This document shows, piece after piece, positions 13,742 through 23,803 of a DNA stretch of 64,000 nucleotides (position 1 is the stretch's first letter; every line of letters starts with the position of its first letter). The position numbers were made by a program, and so were the translations under genes. The notes beneath the pieces were generated by a model. That model ran no database searches. It saw nothing but the letters and a program-made list of their open reading frames with translations, and was not told the DNA's origin. Source of the DNA: Pseudomonadales bacterium (GTDB lineage Bacteria; Pseudomonadota; Gammaproteobacteria; Pseudomonadales; Azotimanducaceae); the NCBI GenBank assembly GCA_019634925.1, contig JAHCAL010000004.1, forward strand, positions 1-64,000, given 5' to 3'.

Positions 13742-14074
13742 TCAGACAGCAAAAGAGTTGCCGCAGCCACAGGTTGCGGCCGCGTTCGGATTGGCCACGA
13801 CGAACTGGGCGCCGTGCAGGTCTTCCTTGTAGTCGACTTCGGCACCGGCGAGGTAAGGGAAGCTGAGTGAATCGACCAGTAGGGTCACGCCATGCTCCTC
13901 GACCACCGCATCGTCCTCGGCGACCTCCTCATCGAAGGTGAACCCATAGGAAAAACCACTGCAGCCGCCGCCAGTGATGAAGACCCGCAGTTTGAGGTCC
14001 GGGGTCGATTCAACCTGCAATAGGCGCCGAACCCTTTCCGCTGCCCGCGGCGAAAGCTGAACACCTGCTTCCAT
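13742..14074 (-). CDS. erpA: iron-sulfur cluster insertion protein ErpA
   Basis: A-type Fe-S carrier that delivers [4Fe-4S] clusters to apoproteins such as IspG/IspH. At 110 residues it has the three conserved cysteines: one in GGGCSGFSY (about residue 38) and two in the C-terminal CGCGNSF. It is convergent with anmK, 56 nt apart. In Pseudomonas the orthologue is also next to anmK. Confidence 0.96.
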   Translation of the reverse strand: MEAGVQLSPRAAERVRRLLQVESTPDLKLRVFITGGGCSGFSYGFTFDEEVAEDDAVVEEHGVTLLVDSLSFPYLAGAEVDYKEDLHGAQFVVANPNAAATCGCGNSFAV

Positions 14075-14215
14075 TCGCCCTATTCCTGATCGTGATTCCT
14101 GATCGTGCTTCTTGTGGCATCCCGGCGCAACGCCACGCTACGCCGCCATAAAGCGGAGCGCGCAGCCAGCCCGAGCGCACCGCTGACAGACGTTCGCAGA
14201 TGGGACCCGCAGCGG

Positions 14216-14647
14216 TCAAGCCCGGGCACTCCCATCGGCCGGCGTGGTCGCGGCCCGACTATCCGTCCGGCCGGCACCACCGGCTTCGGCGGCCGCGCCT
14301 TCGTCGTGCAGCAGTTGACCTTCGACCATCGCACCCAGTTCCATTTCCATCAGCCGGTAATAGACGTTGCCCCGCACCCGGGCGCCAGCCGACAGCTCGA
14401 CACGCCGCCCCGCATGCACGTTGCCCTCCACGTGACCGCTGATGACCACGTTGGGCACCCGAATATCACCCGTCACCCGGCCGGTCGAACTGACGACCAC
14501 GGTCGCTTCCTGGTCGTCGTTCGCAAAAAGGTCTCCGCGAACCACGCCGTTCACATACAGCTGGTCGCCGAAATGGACGCTGCCGATGATCTCCGTCCCT
14601 GGCGCGATGAGAGTGACTGTCCTGTCCGACTTGCGCTTGCCCAGCAT
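14216..14647 (-). CDS. bactofilin family cytoskeletal protein
   Basis: Bactofilins polymerise without nucleotides into membrane-associated filaments that position cell-wall or polarity factors. The 143-residue protein has a short N-terminal tail and a right-handed beta-helix core (about residues 12-110) made of repeats such as VVRGDLFAND, GRVTGDIRV, GHVEGNV and ARVRGNVYY. The C-terminus is Ala/Gly-rich and looks disordered. ATG 14647 is preceded by a strong GGAGGA site; the longer open frame upstream is antisense-like and was not used. It is downstream of a coiled-coil membrane protein gene. Confidence 0.92.
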   Translation of the reverse strand: MLGKRKSDRTVTLIAPGTEIIGSVHFGDQLYVNGVVRGDLFANDDQEATVVVSSTGRVTGDIRVPNVVISGHVEGNVHAGRRVELSAGARVRGNVYYRLMEMELGAMVEGQLLHDEGAAAEAGGAGRTDSRAATTPADGSARA

Positions 14648-14684
14648 CCGATGTCCTCCCGTGCAGAGTGTCCGTATCCCGCGC

Positions 14685-15422
14685 TCACCGCTGATCGAGC
14701 GACCACGCGAACTCCTTGCGCAGCACCTCAGACCGGCCCTCCGACGCCAGCAGGCGTACCCGCACTGCCTCCGGTTCGAAATCCGACGGCAGTTCCAGAA
14801 CACCCGCGACGCCCTGGAAATAGCGGAACCGGAATGGAATCGGGTATTCCTCCAGTTCGGCCAGTTCGTCCAGTGCGAGAGCGATCGGCCTGCTCTGCCG
14901 TCCGCTCGCCGAGATTCCGCTGACGTCGATCGCGACCCTGCCCCGCGCGACTTCACCAACCGGGTCGACCCGCGTAAGCAGCACATGGTAGCGGTAGCGG
15001 CCCGCATCGCGTGTGGCGGAGAGCTCGAAATCGGCAATGCGCAGACCCTGTCCGGCATTGCCCGGATCGAGCATGTTGCGGTACAGACCGGCCTCGTCAC
15101 GCAGCTCGGCAATCTCCCGGCGCAGCGTCGCGATGGTCTCGCGCAGCGACTCGGTGGCCTGCTGATCGACAGCACGGGCCAGCTCGGCGTCGACGAGTTG
15201 ACTGCGCAGTGCCGCGATCTGGCTCTCATTGGCCCGGTCGCGCCGGACCAGCGCGCGGACGTAGTCGTCGTCGAGAACCGCGCGGGACATCCCGTACCAA
15301 TAACCCAGACCACCCACACCGGCGACCACACAGAAGAGCAGGCCGAGCATCAGAACGCGCCGCCGCGGCCGATAAGGCACCAGCAGGAAATTGCCGTTCC
15401 TCTGTACGCTGGGCTCCTTCAC
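14685..15422 (-). CDS. DUF6776-type single-span membrane protein
   Basis: Function unknown. The protein has a basic N-terminus (VPYRPRRR), one membrane helix (LMLGLLFCVVAGVGGLGYW), a coiled coil of about 60 residues rich in Leu, Glu and Arg, and a C-terminal beta-rich domain. This resembles the family called DUF6776, which often sits next to bactofilin or erpA genes. I chose GTG 15422, which has GGGAG shortly upstream. An in-frame ATG at 15500 would add 26 residues that look non-conserved. Co-orientation with the bactofilin gene suggests a shared envelope role, which is inference. Confidence 0.75.
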   Translation of the reverse strand: MKEPSVQRNGNFLLVPYRPRRRVLMLGLLFCVVAGVGGLGYWYGMSRAVLDDDYVRALVRRDRANESQIAALRSQLVDAELARAVDQQATESLRETIATLRREIAELRDEAGLYRNMLDPGNAGQGLRIADFELSATRDAGRYRYHVLLTRVDPVGEVARGRVAIDVSGISASGRQSRPIALALDELAELEEYPIPFRFRYFQGVAGVLELPSDFEPEAVRVRLLASEGRSEVLRKEFAWSLDQR

Positions 15423-15639
15423 GCGCTCCCGATCCTGACCTGGCTGGCTACCGACCCCCTGGCAATCGATCTGCCGAGGCCGCGATGGACGACCAAGCAT
15501 ATCTCAGAATCGGCAGCGGCCCCGTGCAGGGCCGCACAACACACCAGGACCAGGCCGGACCGGCGGCAGGCCGGCTGCGCCTATCGACACGACCTGGCTC
15601 TGCGTAGAATAGCGGCCCCACCCTGGCGTCGGTCACTAC

Positions 15640-16074
15640 ATGGCCACCGGATACCTCTGGCTGAAGGCCCTGCACATCATCGGCGTCGTCTGCTGGTTCG
15701 CCGGGCTGTTCTACCTGCCGCGGTTGTTCGTGTATCACAGCGCGGCCACCGATGCGCCCGGACGGGAGCGCTTCAAGGTCATGGAGGCCAAGCTCTACCG
15801 GATCATCATGCGCCCGTCGATGCTCGTGAGCGTGGTCTTCGGCGTCTGGATGCTGGTGCTCGGCTGGCACGGCTTCGCCGCCAGCGGCTGGCTGTGGGTG
15901 AAGCTCGCGGGCGTGCTGTTGCTGCTCGGCTATCACCACTACTGCGGACGCCTGGTCCGCGCCCTGGCCGAGGACCGCAATCCGCACTCGGAGCGTTTCT
16001 ACCGGATATTCAACGAAGCGCCAGCGCTGCTGCTCGTACTGATCGTCATCCTCGTCGTCGTGAAACCATTCTGA
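15640..16074 (+). CDS. hemJ: protoporphyrinogen oxidase HemJ
   Basis: HemJ oxidises protoporphyrinogen IX to protoporphyrin IX in the inner membrane, replacing HemG or HemY. The 144-residue protein has four hydrophobic spans. Family hallmarks are [18 protein letters not shown] with the conserved His at residue 12, YLPRLFVYH, the central [15 protein letters not shown] and the C-terminal VILVVVKPF. It lies 11 nt upstream of hemL, so two heme-pathway genes probably form one operon. Confidence 0.92.
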   Translation: MATGYLWLKALHIIGVVCWFAGLFYLPRLFVYHSAATDAPGRERFKVMEAKLYRIIMRPSMLVSVVFGVWMLVLGWHGFAASGWLWVKLAGVLLLLGYHHYCGRLVRALAEDRNPHSERFYRIFNEAPALLLVLIVILVVVKPF

Positions 16075-16084
16075 AGCGAAACCC

Positions 16085-17374
<1,290 letters not shown>

Positions 17375-17389
17375 CAAAGGAGCAGACGC

Positions 17390-18415
17390 GTGAATTTCGA
17401 CGTATACGGACTCGGCAACGCCCTGGTAGACATGGAATACCGCGTCGACGACGGCTTCCTCAGGAGCCAGGGCATCGACAAGGGCCACATGACCCTGGTC
17501 ACCGAAGAACGCCTGGACGCGCTGACGGCTGCGCTGCGCGAGTACACCCCCGAGCGCATGAGCGGTGGATCGGCGGCGAACACGATCATCGCAGTGCAGT
17601 GCTTCGGCGGGCGCGCCTTCTATTCGTGCCGCCTGGCGGACGACGAGACGGGCGACTACTTCCTGCGCGACCTCGGCACGGCGGGTGTTGCCACCAACCG
17701 GAACGCACGCGTGCAATCGCTGCCCGGGAAGTCCGGGCGCTGCCTGGTCCTGGTGACGCCCGATGCCGAGCGTTCCATGAATACGTATCTGGGTATCTCG
17801 ACGGCGCTCAACACCGCAGATATCGACGAAGCGGCATTGGCCCGGGCGCGCTGCTTCTACGCCGAGGGCTACCTGAGTTCATCCGACGACGCACTGGCCG
17901 CTGCCATCGCGGCGCGCGAACTGGCCGAATCGGCCGGCGTCGCGACTGCCATCAGCCTCTCCGATCCAAGCATGGTGACCTACTTCCGCGAGAACCTGGT
18001 GCGGATTCTCGGCAACGGCGTCGACCAGCTGTTCTGCAACGAGGAGGAGGCCCTCTCCTGGGCCGGCACCGACCGCATGGACGTTGCCATCGCACAGTTG
18101 CGCGACATCGGCCGGACGGTCTACATCACGCTCGGCAAGGCCGGCAGCCTGGTGGTCGCGGGGACGCAGCGCAGCCAGGTTTCAGGTTTCGAGGCCCGCG
18201 CGGTGGATACGAACGGCGCCGGGGACATCTTCGCCGGCGCCTGCCTGTATGGCTGGTGCCGCGGCTTCGACCCTGCGGCTTGCGCGGCCTTCGGCAATTT
18301 CGCCGCAGCGCGCCTGGTGGAGACCTACGGAGCGCGCTTCCGCAGACTCGAACAGTACCGCGCGGTGCTCGGGCGATTCACGGCAGACGCACAGGCAGCG
18401 GGTCGCCCAGGCTGA
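17390..18415 (+). CDS. PfkB/ribokinase-family kinase (adenosine kinase-like)
   Basis: ATP-dependent sugar or nucleoside kinase. The 341-residue protein has the N-terminal GGSAANT substrate motif (about 59-65) and the C-terminal DTNGAGDIFAGA signature, where D279 would be the catalytic base. Homologues in this position are often called adenosine kinase; I cannot fix the substrate from sequence alone. The GTG start follows AAAGGAGC. It is 15 nt after hemL. The last 38 nt overlap the end of the convergent sfsA gene. Confidence 0.88.
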   Translation: MNFDVYGLGNALVDMEYRVDDGFLRSQGIDKGHMTLVTEERLDALTAALREYTPERMSGGSAANTIIAVQCFGGRAFYSCRLADDETGDYFLRDLGTAGVATNRNARVQSLPGKSGRCLVLVTPDAERSMNTYLGISTALNTADIDEAALARARCFYAEGYLSSSDDALAAAIAARELAESAGVATAISLSDPSMVTYFRENLVRILGNGVDQLFCNEEEALSWAGTDRMDVAIAQLRDIGRTVYITLGKAGSLVVAGTQRSQVSGFEARAVDTNGAGDIFAGACLYGWCRGFDPAACAAFGNFAAARLVETYGARFRRLEQYRAVLGRFTADAQAAGRPG

Positions 18416-19082
18416 TCGACTGTCGGTCGATCCGGCACGCGAACGCGAGCACTTCCACGCCCGCGGCGGCGGCGCGCCGGACCGCGGCGCCGTAGGCCGG
18501 GTCGACTTCGTCTGCGGTCGTGGCCCAGGCGATGCCCGTATGCTGTGCGCAGAAGAGCAGTACCGCGCGATCGCCGCGTGATCGACATTCGGCGAGAGTC
18601 TCGACGTGACGCAAAGCCCGAGCGCTCACCGCATCCGGAAACGCGCCGCGCCCGCCAGCCTCGCCCAGCGTCATGCTCTTCACCTCGATCCAGCACCGGC
18701 CCGCCATGCCCTCGAGACAGAAGTCGAGCCGTGCATCGGCCCCCGGAACTCGAACCTCCCGCGCAACCCCGGTGTAACCCGCAATGCCCGCAACACGCGA
18801 CTCGAGGAGCGCTTCGTGCACGATCTGATTGGCGCGCGCCGTGTTGACGCCCACTCTGCCGAGCGGCGTGCACACCACTTCGAGGCCATGCGGATACTTG
18901 CGCGCCGGATTGTGCGAGGTCGTGTACCAGACCTCGAGGCCCGGCTCGGAGCAGCCGGTCATGGCACCGGTATTCGCGCAATGCAGCGTGAGCTGCCTGC
19001 CGTCCGGACACTCGACGTCGGCCAGAAACCGCTTGTAGCGCCGCACCAGCCGGGCGGACTCGAGGGGCGGATCGAATCTCAC
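18378..19082 (-). CDS. sfsA: SfsA family DNA/RNA-binding nuclease-like protein
   Basis: SfsA was named for sugar-fermentation stimulation and belongs to a nuclease-like fold; its cellular role is not settled. The 234-residue protein aligns well with E. coli SfsA from memory: RRYKRFLADV, LHCANTGAMTGC, RLDFCLEG, IEVKSMTL (PD-(D/E)XK-like core) and FPDAVSARALRH. The GTG start at 19082 overlaps the aminotransferase stop, indicating coupling. Its 3' end overlaps the kinase gene on the other strand. Confidence 0.95.
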   Translation of the reverse strand: MRFDPPLESARLVRRYKRFLADVECPDGRQLTLHCANTGAMTGCSEPGLEVWYTTSHNPARKYPHGLEVVCTPLGRVGVNTARANQIVHEALLESRVAGIAGYTGVAREVRVPGADARLDFCLEGMAGRCWIEVKSMTLGEAGGRGAFPDAVSARALRHVETLAECRSRGDRAVLLFCAQHTGIAWATTADEVDPAYGAAVRRAAAAGVEVLAFACRIDRQSISLGDPLPVRLP

Positions 19083-20311
19083 CGCGCGGACCATGCCACG
19101 AGCGCATCCGCGATCCGTTCCAGGGCACGACCGATCGACGTTTCCGACGTGGTGAACGCAAACCGCACGAACGTGTCCGCAGTTGCCGAGCCGAAGTCCA
19201 CGCCCGGCGTCGTCGCCACCCCGAACTCCTCGAGCAGACGCCAGCAGAAAGCCGTCGCATCGAGCCCGCTCGAGGATACGTCGGCGTACACGTAGAACGC
19301 GCCCGGAGGGCGCAGCGGAATCCGGAACCCCAGGCGCCGGAGCCCGTCCACGAGGCGGTCGCGCCTGCCTGCGAACGCGCGGCGCCGTGCCTCGTGTACA
19401 GCCATCGCGTCGGGCTCGAACGCGGCGAGCGCCGCGTACTGGGAAATGCTGGGCGGCGAGATGTACAGGTTCTGCGCGAGCCGCGCGATGCCGTCCACCG
19501 CTGCCTGCGGCACCACCATCCATCCCAGCCGCCAACCCGTCATGCCGAAGAACTTGGAGAAGCTGTTCAGCACGTAGAGATCGTCGCTGACCGCGAGCCC
19601 GGTCGGATAACCGGGTCCGCCTTCGAAAACCAGACCCTGGTAGATCTCGTCCAGAATCAGGAAGCCACCCCGCGCGCGAGCCAGTTCGACAAGCGCTGCC
19701 AGCGTCGCACGATCCAGCACGGCACCGGTCGGATTGGCCGGCGACGCCACCAGCATGCCGCGCGTACGCGCCGACCATCGCGCGGCGCAATCGGCCGCAT
19801 CCAGTGCGAAACCACGGTCGGGCGAGAGGGGCACGCGCACCGGCTCGCCGTTGACCAGCCACGCAAAGACTTCGTTGCAGGGATATCCGGGGTCCGTGAC
19901 CAGCAGTTCGTCGCCCGGGTCGAGCAGCAACGCGCACAGGAGCAGGAGCCCCGCGCTCGCGCCCGACGTCACGACCACCCGGTCGGCCCCGACCTCGACA
20001 CCCAGGCGCTCTCGATAGTCGCGCGCGATGCGCTCACGGAGCGCAGGAATACCGAGCGCCTGAGTGTACTTGGTCGCCCCAGCCGCCAGCGCGGCGTGGG
20101 CCGCGGCGACGATCGGCTCGGCGGTGGGAAAATCAGGCTCACCAACCTCGAGGTGGATGATCTCGCGGCCCGCGGCTTCGAGCGCCTTGGCACGCTCGAG
20201 CAGTTCGACGACGCGAAACGGCGTGATCCGTTCGAGGCGCGCAGCGTAGCGTCGGGAAGCGGGTTTCTGCACTGCGATCCGGGCTCCGTGCCGACCGGGG
20301 AAGCGCAGCAT
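19079..20311 (-). CDS. class I PLP-dependent aminotransferase
   Basis: Fold-type I aminotransferase of the AspC/AlaC-like group; the amino donor is not predictable here. Up to 410 residues. Motifs: EVGEPDFPT near the N-terminus, SPANPTGAV, DEIYQGLVF and the PLP lysine K253 in NSFSKFFGMTGWRLGW, followed by the phosphate-binding arginine segment. The annotated ATG at 20311 overlaps a TATAAT sequence, so the true start may be GTG 20272 just after it. It diverges from dksA and is coupled to sfsA; an aminotransferase is also next to dksA in Pseudomonas. Confidence 0.92.
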   Translation of the reverse strand: MLRFPGRHGARIAVQKPASRRYAARLERITPFRVVELLERAKALEAAGREIIHLEVGEPDFPTAEPIVAAAHAALAAGATKYTQALGIPALRERIARDYRERLGVEVGADRVVVTSGASAGLLLLCALLLDPGDELLVTDPGYPCNEVFAWLVNGEPVRVPLSPDRGFALDAADCAARWSARTRGMLVASPANPTGAVLDRATLAALVELARARGGFLILDEIYQGLVFEGGPGYPTGLAVSDDLYVLNSFSKFFGMTGWRLGWMVVPQAAVDGIARLAQNLYISPPSISQYAALAAFEPDAMAVHEARRRAFAGRRDRLVDGLRRLGFRIPLRPPGAFYVYADVSSSGLDATAFCWRLLEEFGVATTPGVDFGSATADTFVRFAFTTSETSIGRALERIADALVAWSAR

Positions 20312-20421
20312 TATATATGGCGCAGAGCAAACGGTTCTGGTAGCTTACCCGGCCTTTGAATTTCCGGCGTCAAGCCCACCCCATACTGCGGCGTAACGAC
20401 AGACAGCAAGCAGAGGCCCCG

Positions 20422-21525
20422 ATGGCGGCATCACCAGGAAACAAGCGCGGATCTACGACCGCCCAGGCCAAGAGCGCACAGGCCAAGAGCGCACAGGCCA
20501 AGAGTGCAAAGGCCAAGAACGCCAAGCCCAAGAGCGCCACGGCCACCCGCGCGAAGCCCGCGAGTGCGAAGACCACGAGCGCCAAGACCACCGGCGCCAA
20601 AGCTCCCGGTGCCAAGTCTCCCAGTGTAAAGGCCCCCGGCACCAAGGCTTCCACCGCCAAAGTCACGGGCGCGAAGACCAAGACCGGCACGGCGGGCAGC
20701 GAGCAAGCCCGGGCCGCCAAGCCCACCACGAAGTCCGCAGCAAAGTCCCCACCTCGCGCCGGGTCCGGAAATTCTCCCGCAGCGACCAGGAGCAGCCGGG
20801 CAGCGCCCAAGACCCCTGCCAGGACCGCCACCCGGACCCCGGTCGCGAAGACGGCACCTGCCCGCAAGCCCGTCGCCAGACCTGCCGCGGCCACGAAGCC
20901 GGGCAAAGCTGCCGACCAGGCCGCCAGCGCGTCGCGCAACAGCCCCACAGGCAGCACGAGCACGGCACGTACACCGGCACCCAGAGCCGCGACACCATCC
21001 GGCGCAATGCCGACCGCAACGCCACCGACGGCAGGCAGACCAACGCCGCCGAAGCAGGATCGAACCACCAGCATTGCGTCGCCTGTGCGCAGGACGCCGC
21101 GCGCCGCAGATTCACCGTTCAGGAACTACATGCCCTACGAGCCCAAGAAGAACGAACCGTACATGAGCAAGGACCAGCTCATGCACTTTCGCAATATCCT
21201 GTTGCGCTGGCGCCAGGATCTGATGGAGGAAGTCGATCGTACCGTGCACCACATGCGCGACGAGGCGGCCAACTTTCCCGACCCGGCCGACCGGGCGACC
21301 CAGGAGGAAGAATTCAGCATCGAACTGCGCACGCGTGATCGTGAGCGCAAGCTGATCAAGAAGATCGATCAGACCATCGACCGCCTTGATGCCGGTGACT
21401 TCGGCTACTGCGACACGTGCGGCGTGGAGATCGGTCTGCGCCGCCTGGAGGCGCGCCCGACCGCGACCCAGTGCGTCGACTGCAAGGCGCTCGACGAGAT
21501 CAAGGAAAAGCAGCTCCACGGCTGA
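20422..21525 (+). CDS. dksA: RNA polymerase-binding transcription factor DksA with long basic N-terminal tail
   Basis: DksA enters the RNA polymerase secondary channel and, with ppGpp, tunes rRNA and amino-acid promoters. The C-terminal part (from about residue 233) is a complete DksA: coiled-coil tip DPADRATQEEE and zinc finger CDTC ... CVDC. The first 230 or so residues are a low-complexity Ala/Lys/Thr/Pro tail, with AQAKS-type pentapeptides at the start (15-bp DNA repeats at about 20,460-20,520). E. coli DksA is 151 residues, so this is more than double. The start ATG 20422 follows AGAGG. gluQ follows after 13 nt. Confidence 0.93.
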   Translation: MAASPGNKRGSTTAQAKSAQAKSAQAKSAKAKNAKPKSATATRAKPASAKTTSAKTTGAKAPGAKSPSVKAPGTKASTAKVTGAKTKTGTAGSEQARAAKPTTKSAAKSPPRAGSGNSPAATRSSRAAPKTPARTATRTPVAKTAPARKPVARPAAATKPGKAADQAASASRNSPTGSTSTARTPAPRAATPSGAMPTATPPTAGRPTPPKQDRTTSIASPVRRTPRAADSPFRNYMPYEPKKNEPYMSKDQLMHFRNILLRWRQDLMEEVDRTVHHMRDEAANFPDPADRATQEEEFSIELRTRDRERKLIKKIDQTIDRLDAGDFGYCDTCGVEIGLRRLEARPTATQCVDCKALDEIKEKQLHG

Positions 21526-21538
21526 ACTGCGGCCCACC

Positions 21539-22405
21539 ATGGACCGCGGTGCGGGTCGCTTTGCGCCGTCGCCGACCGGGCCGCTGCACCTGGGGTCGCT
21601 GTTGACAGCGACCGCTTCCTGGCTCGATGCGCGCGCGCGTGGCGATGCCTGGTACGTTCGCATCGACGACCTGGACACGCCCCGCAACCGGCCCGGTGCG
21701 ACCGATTCGATCCTCGCGAGCCTGGACTGCCACGGCCTGCACTGGGACGGCCCGGTGCGCTACCAGAGCGCGCGTATCGCGGTCTACGAACGGGCATTGG
21801 CGGACCTGGCGGCGCGCGGCTGCGTGTTCTTCTGCTCCTGCTCCCGACGCACGGTCGGCTCGCAGCGTATCTATGCCGGAAACTGTCGTGCGCGACGCGC
21901 GCCGACGCCGGACTGCTCGATTCGAATGCGCGTCGATGAGGTCGCGGTCGACTTCGACGACCTGGTGTGCGGACACCGGTACGAAGTGCTCGCGGAGACG
22001 GTCGGTGACTTCGTCTTGCGCCGGCGCGACGGGATCATCGCCTATCCGCTCGCGACCGCCGTGGACGACGGCGCCGGCGAGATCACCCGCGTCATCCGCG
22101 GGCGCGACCTCCTGGCGAGCACGGCGGCACAGTTGCTGGTCATCGACAGGCTCGGACTCACCCGACCGGCCTATGGACATGTACCGATCGTGGTCAATAC
22201 AGCGGGCCAGAAGCTGTCGAAGCAGACCCATGCCGCCCCGCTCGACCCCTCGCGTCCGCTCGCCAACCTGCGCCTGGTGCTCGAGGCGCTCGGCAGCCCT
22301 GCGGCGGCAGCCCCCGCAGGCACCAGCACCGAACTGCTGGCGGCCGCCACCGGCACCTGGTCGATCGATCACCTACCGGCCACGGATCCCGTCGCACCAT
22401 CGTGA
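21539..22405 (+). CDS. gluQ: glutamyl-Q tRNA(Asp) synthetase
   Basis: Truncated GluRS paralogue that attaches glutamate to the queuosine base of tRNA-Asp. The 288-residue protein lacks the anticodon-binding half of GluRS. HIGH-type motif HLGS is in FAPSPTGPLHLGSLL, KMSKS-type motif is KLSKQ, and a cysteine set C-S-C ... Y..NC (VFFCSCS, IYAGNC) fits the family's zinc site. The start ATG 21539 lacks a clear ribosome-binding site, 13 nt after dksA, which suggests coupling. The dksA-gluQ pair is widely conserved. Confidence 0.95.
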   Translation: MDRGAGRFAPSPTGPLHLGSLLTATASWLDARARGDAWYVRIDDLDTPRNRPGATDSILASLDCHGLHWDGPVRYQSARIAVYERALADLAARGCVFFCSCSRRTVGSQRIYAGNCRARRAPTPDCSIRMRVDEVAVDFDDLVCGHRYEVLAETVGDFVLRRRDGIIAYPLATAVDDGAGEITRVIRGRDLLASTAAQLLVIDRLGLTRPAYGHVPIVVNTAGQKLSKQTHAAPLDPSRPLANLRLVLEALGSPAAAAPAGTSTELLAAATGTWSIDHLPATDPVAPS

Positions 22406-22438
22406 GTCTGTATCAGGGCTTTGTTACTATGCCCGCCC

Positions 22439-23794
22439 ATGACACAAGTCCTGATCATCGATCCTGACCAGACGCGCCGCCAGCGTCTGCGACTGATACT
22501 CACCGAGAACGGTTACGGTGTGACGGATTCGGGGTGCTCGCTCCGGGATGGCCAGGCGATCGCGAGCCTGGAGCCGGGTGGATACCGCTGTATCATCGCA
22601 TCCGTGGAACCGGGCGGCCTGCCGGCATGTGCCCTGCTCGGCGCCGAGACCAGCGTCCCCGTGATCCTGGTGGCCAGCCGCGGGGACGTCCGCCAGGCGG
22701 TCGCGGCGATCAAATCCGGTGCCGCCGAATACCTGGCCGACCCGGTTGCGGACGACGAACTCGTGGCGGCCGTGGAACGCAGCATCGCGGAGCACGCGGA
22801 GCGCGATGCCGCCACCGGCATCGCCAACGCCTACCCGATCATCGGCAACTCGCCGGCGATGCAGGAACTGTTCGCACGCATTGCGAAGATCGGTCCCACC
22901 GATTCGACGGTGATCATTCGCGGCGAATCGGGCACCGGCAAGGAGCTGATCGCACGCGCGCTCCACGCAGCGAGCCGGCGTGCGCATGCCCCGATGATTT
23001 CCCTCAACTGCGCGAGCATCCCGCCCCGCCTGATCGAGACCGAACTGTTCGGCTACAGCGCATCGGGGACCAGCGCCGATCGCACGCGTACCGGGCTGCT
23101 CGAAGCCGCCAACGGCGGCACCCTGTTCCTGGACGAGATCGGGGAACTGGAGCCCGAAGCCCAGGCCCGCCTGCTGCGCGTGCTGCAGGCTGGCGAACTG
23201 CGCCGGTTCGGCGCGGCGGAGACCTTTCGCATCGACGTGCGCCTGATCACATCCACGCAGCGAGATCTTGGGCAGCTCGTCGCAGCCGGGCAATTCCGCG
23301 AGGACCTGTACTACCGCCTGAACGTGGTCGCGCTCGAAGCGCCCCCCCTGCGCGAGCGCGGCGACGACATCCTGCTGGTCGCCGACTTCATCCTGGAGCG
23401 CACGCGCGCGCGGCTCGCGAAGCCCGCGCTCGCCTTCAGCGAGGATGCCCGGCAGGCGATGCTGCGCTACCGATGGCCCGGCAACGTGCGCGAACTCGAG
23501 AACTGCATAGAACGGGCGGCGATCCTGTCGGATCAGGAAACGATTCCTGCGGAGTTCCTGGCCATCGATACAGCACGCCAGGGCGGTCGCGAGGCGCCCG
23601 CCGGCAGCACTGACCAGACCTCGCTCGAGGACTACTTCGTCAGTTTCGTGCTGGCGAACCAGGATCAGCTGACCGAGACCGAGCTGGCGGACAAGCTCGG
23701 TATCAGCCGCAAGAGTCTCTGGGAACGTCGTCAGCGGCTCAACATCCCGCGCAAGCGCACCCGGCAGCGCGCGCCGCGGCGCGACGAAGGATAG
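22439..23794 (+). CDS. CbrB-like AAA+ response regulator, degenerate receiver and no GAFTGA loop
   Basis: NtrC-family regulator of 451 residues. The receiver-like domain (1-110) keeps acidic D8/D10, but the phosphoacceptor position is Ser55 (IIASVEPGG), and the conserved Thr and Lys are Ala79 and Asp101. The AAA+ domain has Walker A GESGTGKE (162-169), Walker B GTLFLDEIGE, the arginine-finger region FREDLYYRLN and sensor II WPGNVRELE. The sigma-54-contact GAFTGA segment after ELFG is replaced by YSASGTSAD (206-214). A Fis-type helix-turn-helix ends the protein (LADKLGISRKSLWERRQRL), closely like CbrB. It lies between gluQ and pcnB, as cbrA-cbrB do in Pseudomonas, but no cbrA is present. Confidence 0.88.
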   Translation: MTQVLIIDPDQTRRQRLRLILTENGYGVTDSGCSLRDGQAIASLEPGGYRCIIASVEPGGLPACALLGAETSVPVILVASRGDVRQAVAAIKSGAAEYLADPVADDELVAAVERSIAEHAERDAATGIANAYPIIGNSPAMQELFARIAKIGPTDSTVIIRGESGTGKELIARALHAASRRAHAPMISLNCASIPPRLIETELFGYSASGTSADRTRTGLLEAANGGTLFLDEIGELEPEAQARLLRVLQAGELRRFGAAETFRIDVRLITSTQRDLGQLVAAGQFREDLYYRLNVVALEAPPLRERGDDILLVADFILERTRARLAKPALAFSEDARQAMLRYRWPGNVRELENCIERAAILSDQETIPAEFLAIDTARQGGREAPAGSTDQTSLEDYFVSFVLANQDQLTETELADKLGISRKSLWERRQRLNIPRKRTRQRAPRRDEG

Positions 23795-23803
23795 GTCGCC
23801 TCA

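Noticed and set aside
22400..22440. Remnant of a cbrA kinase gene between gluQ and the CbrB-like gene
   Set aside because: Only 33 nt separate the two genes and they show no coding remnant.
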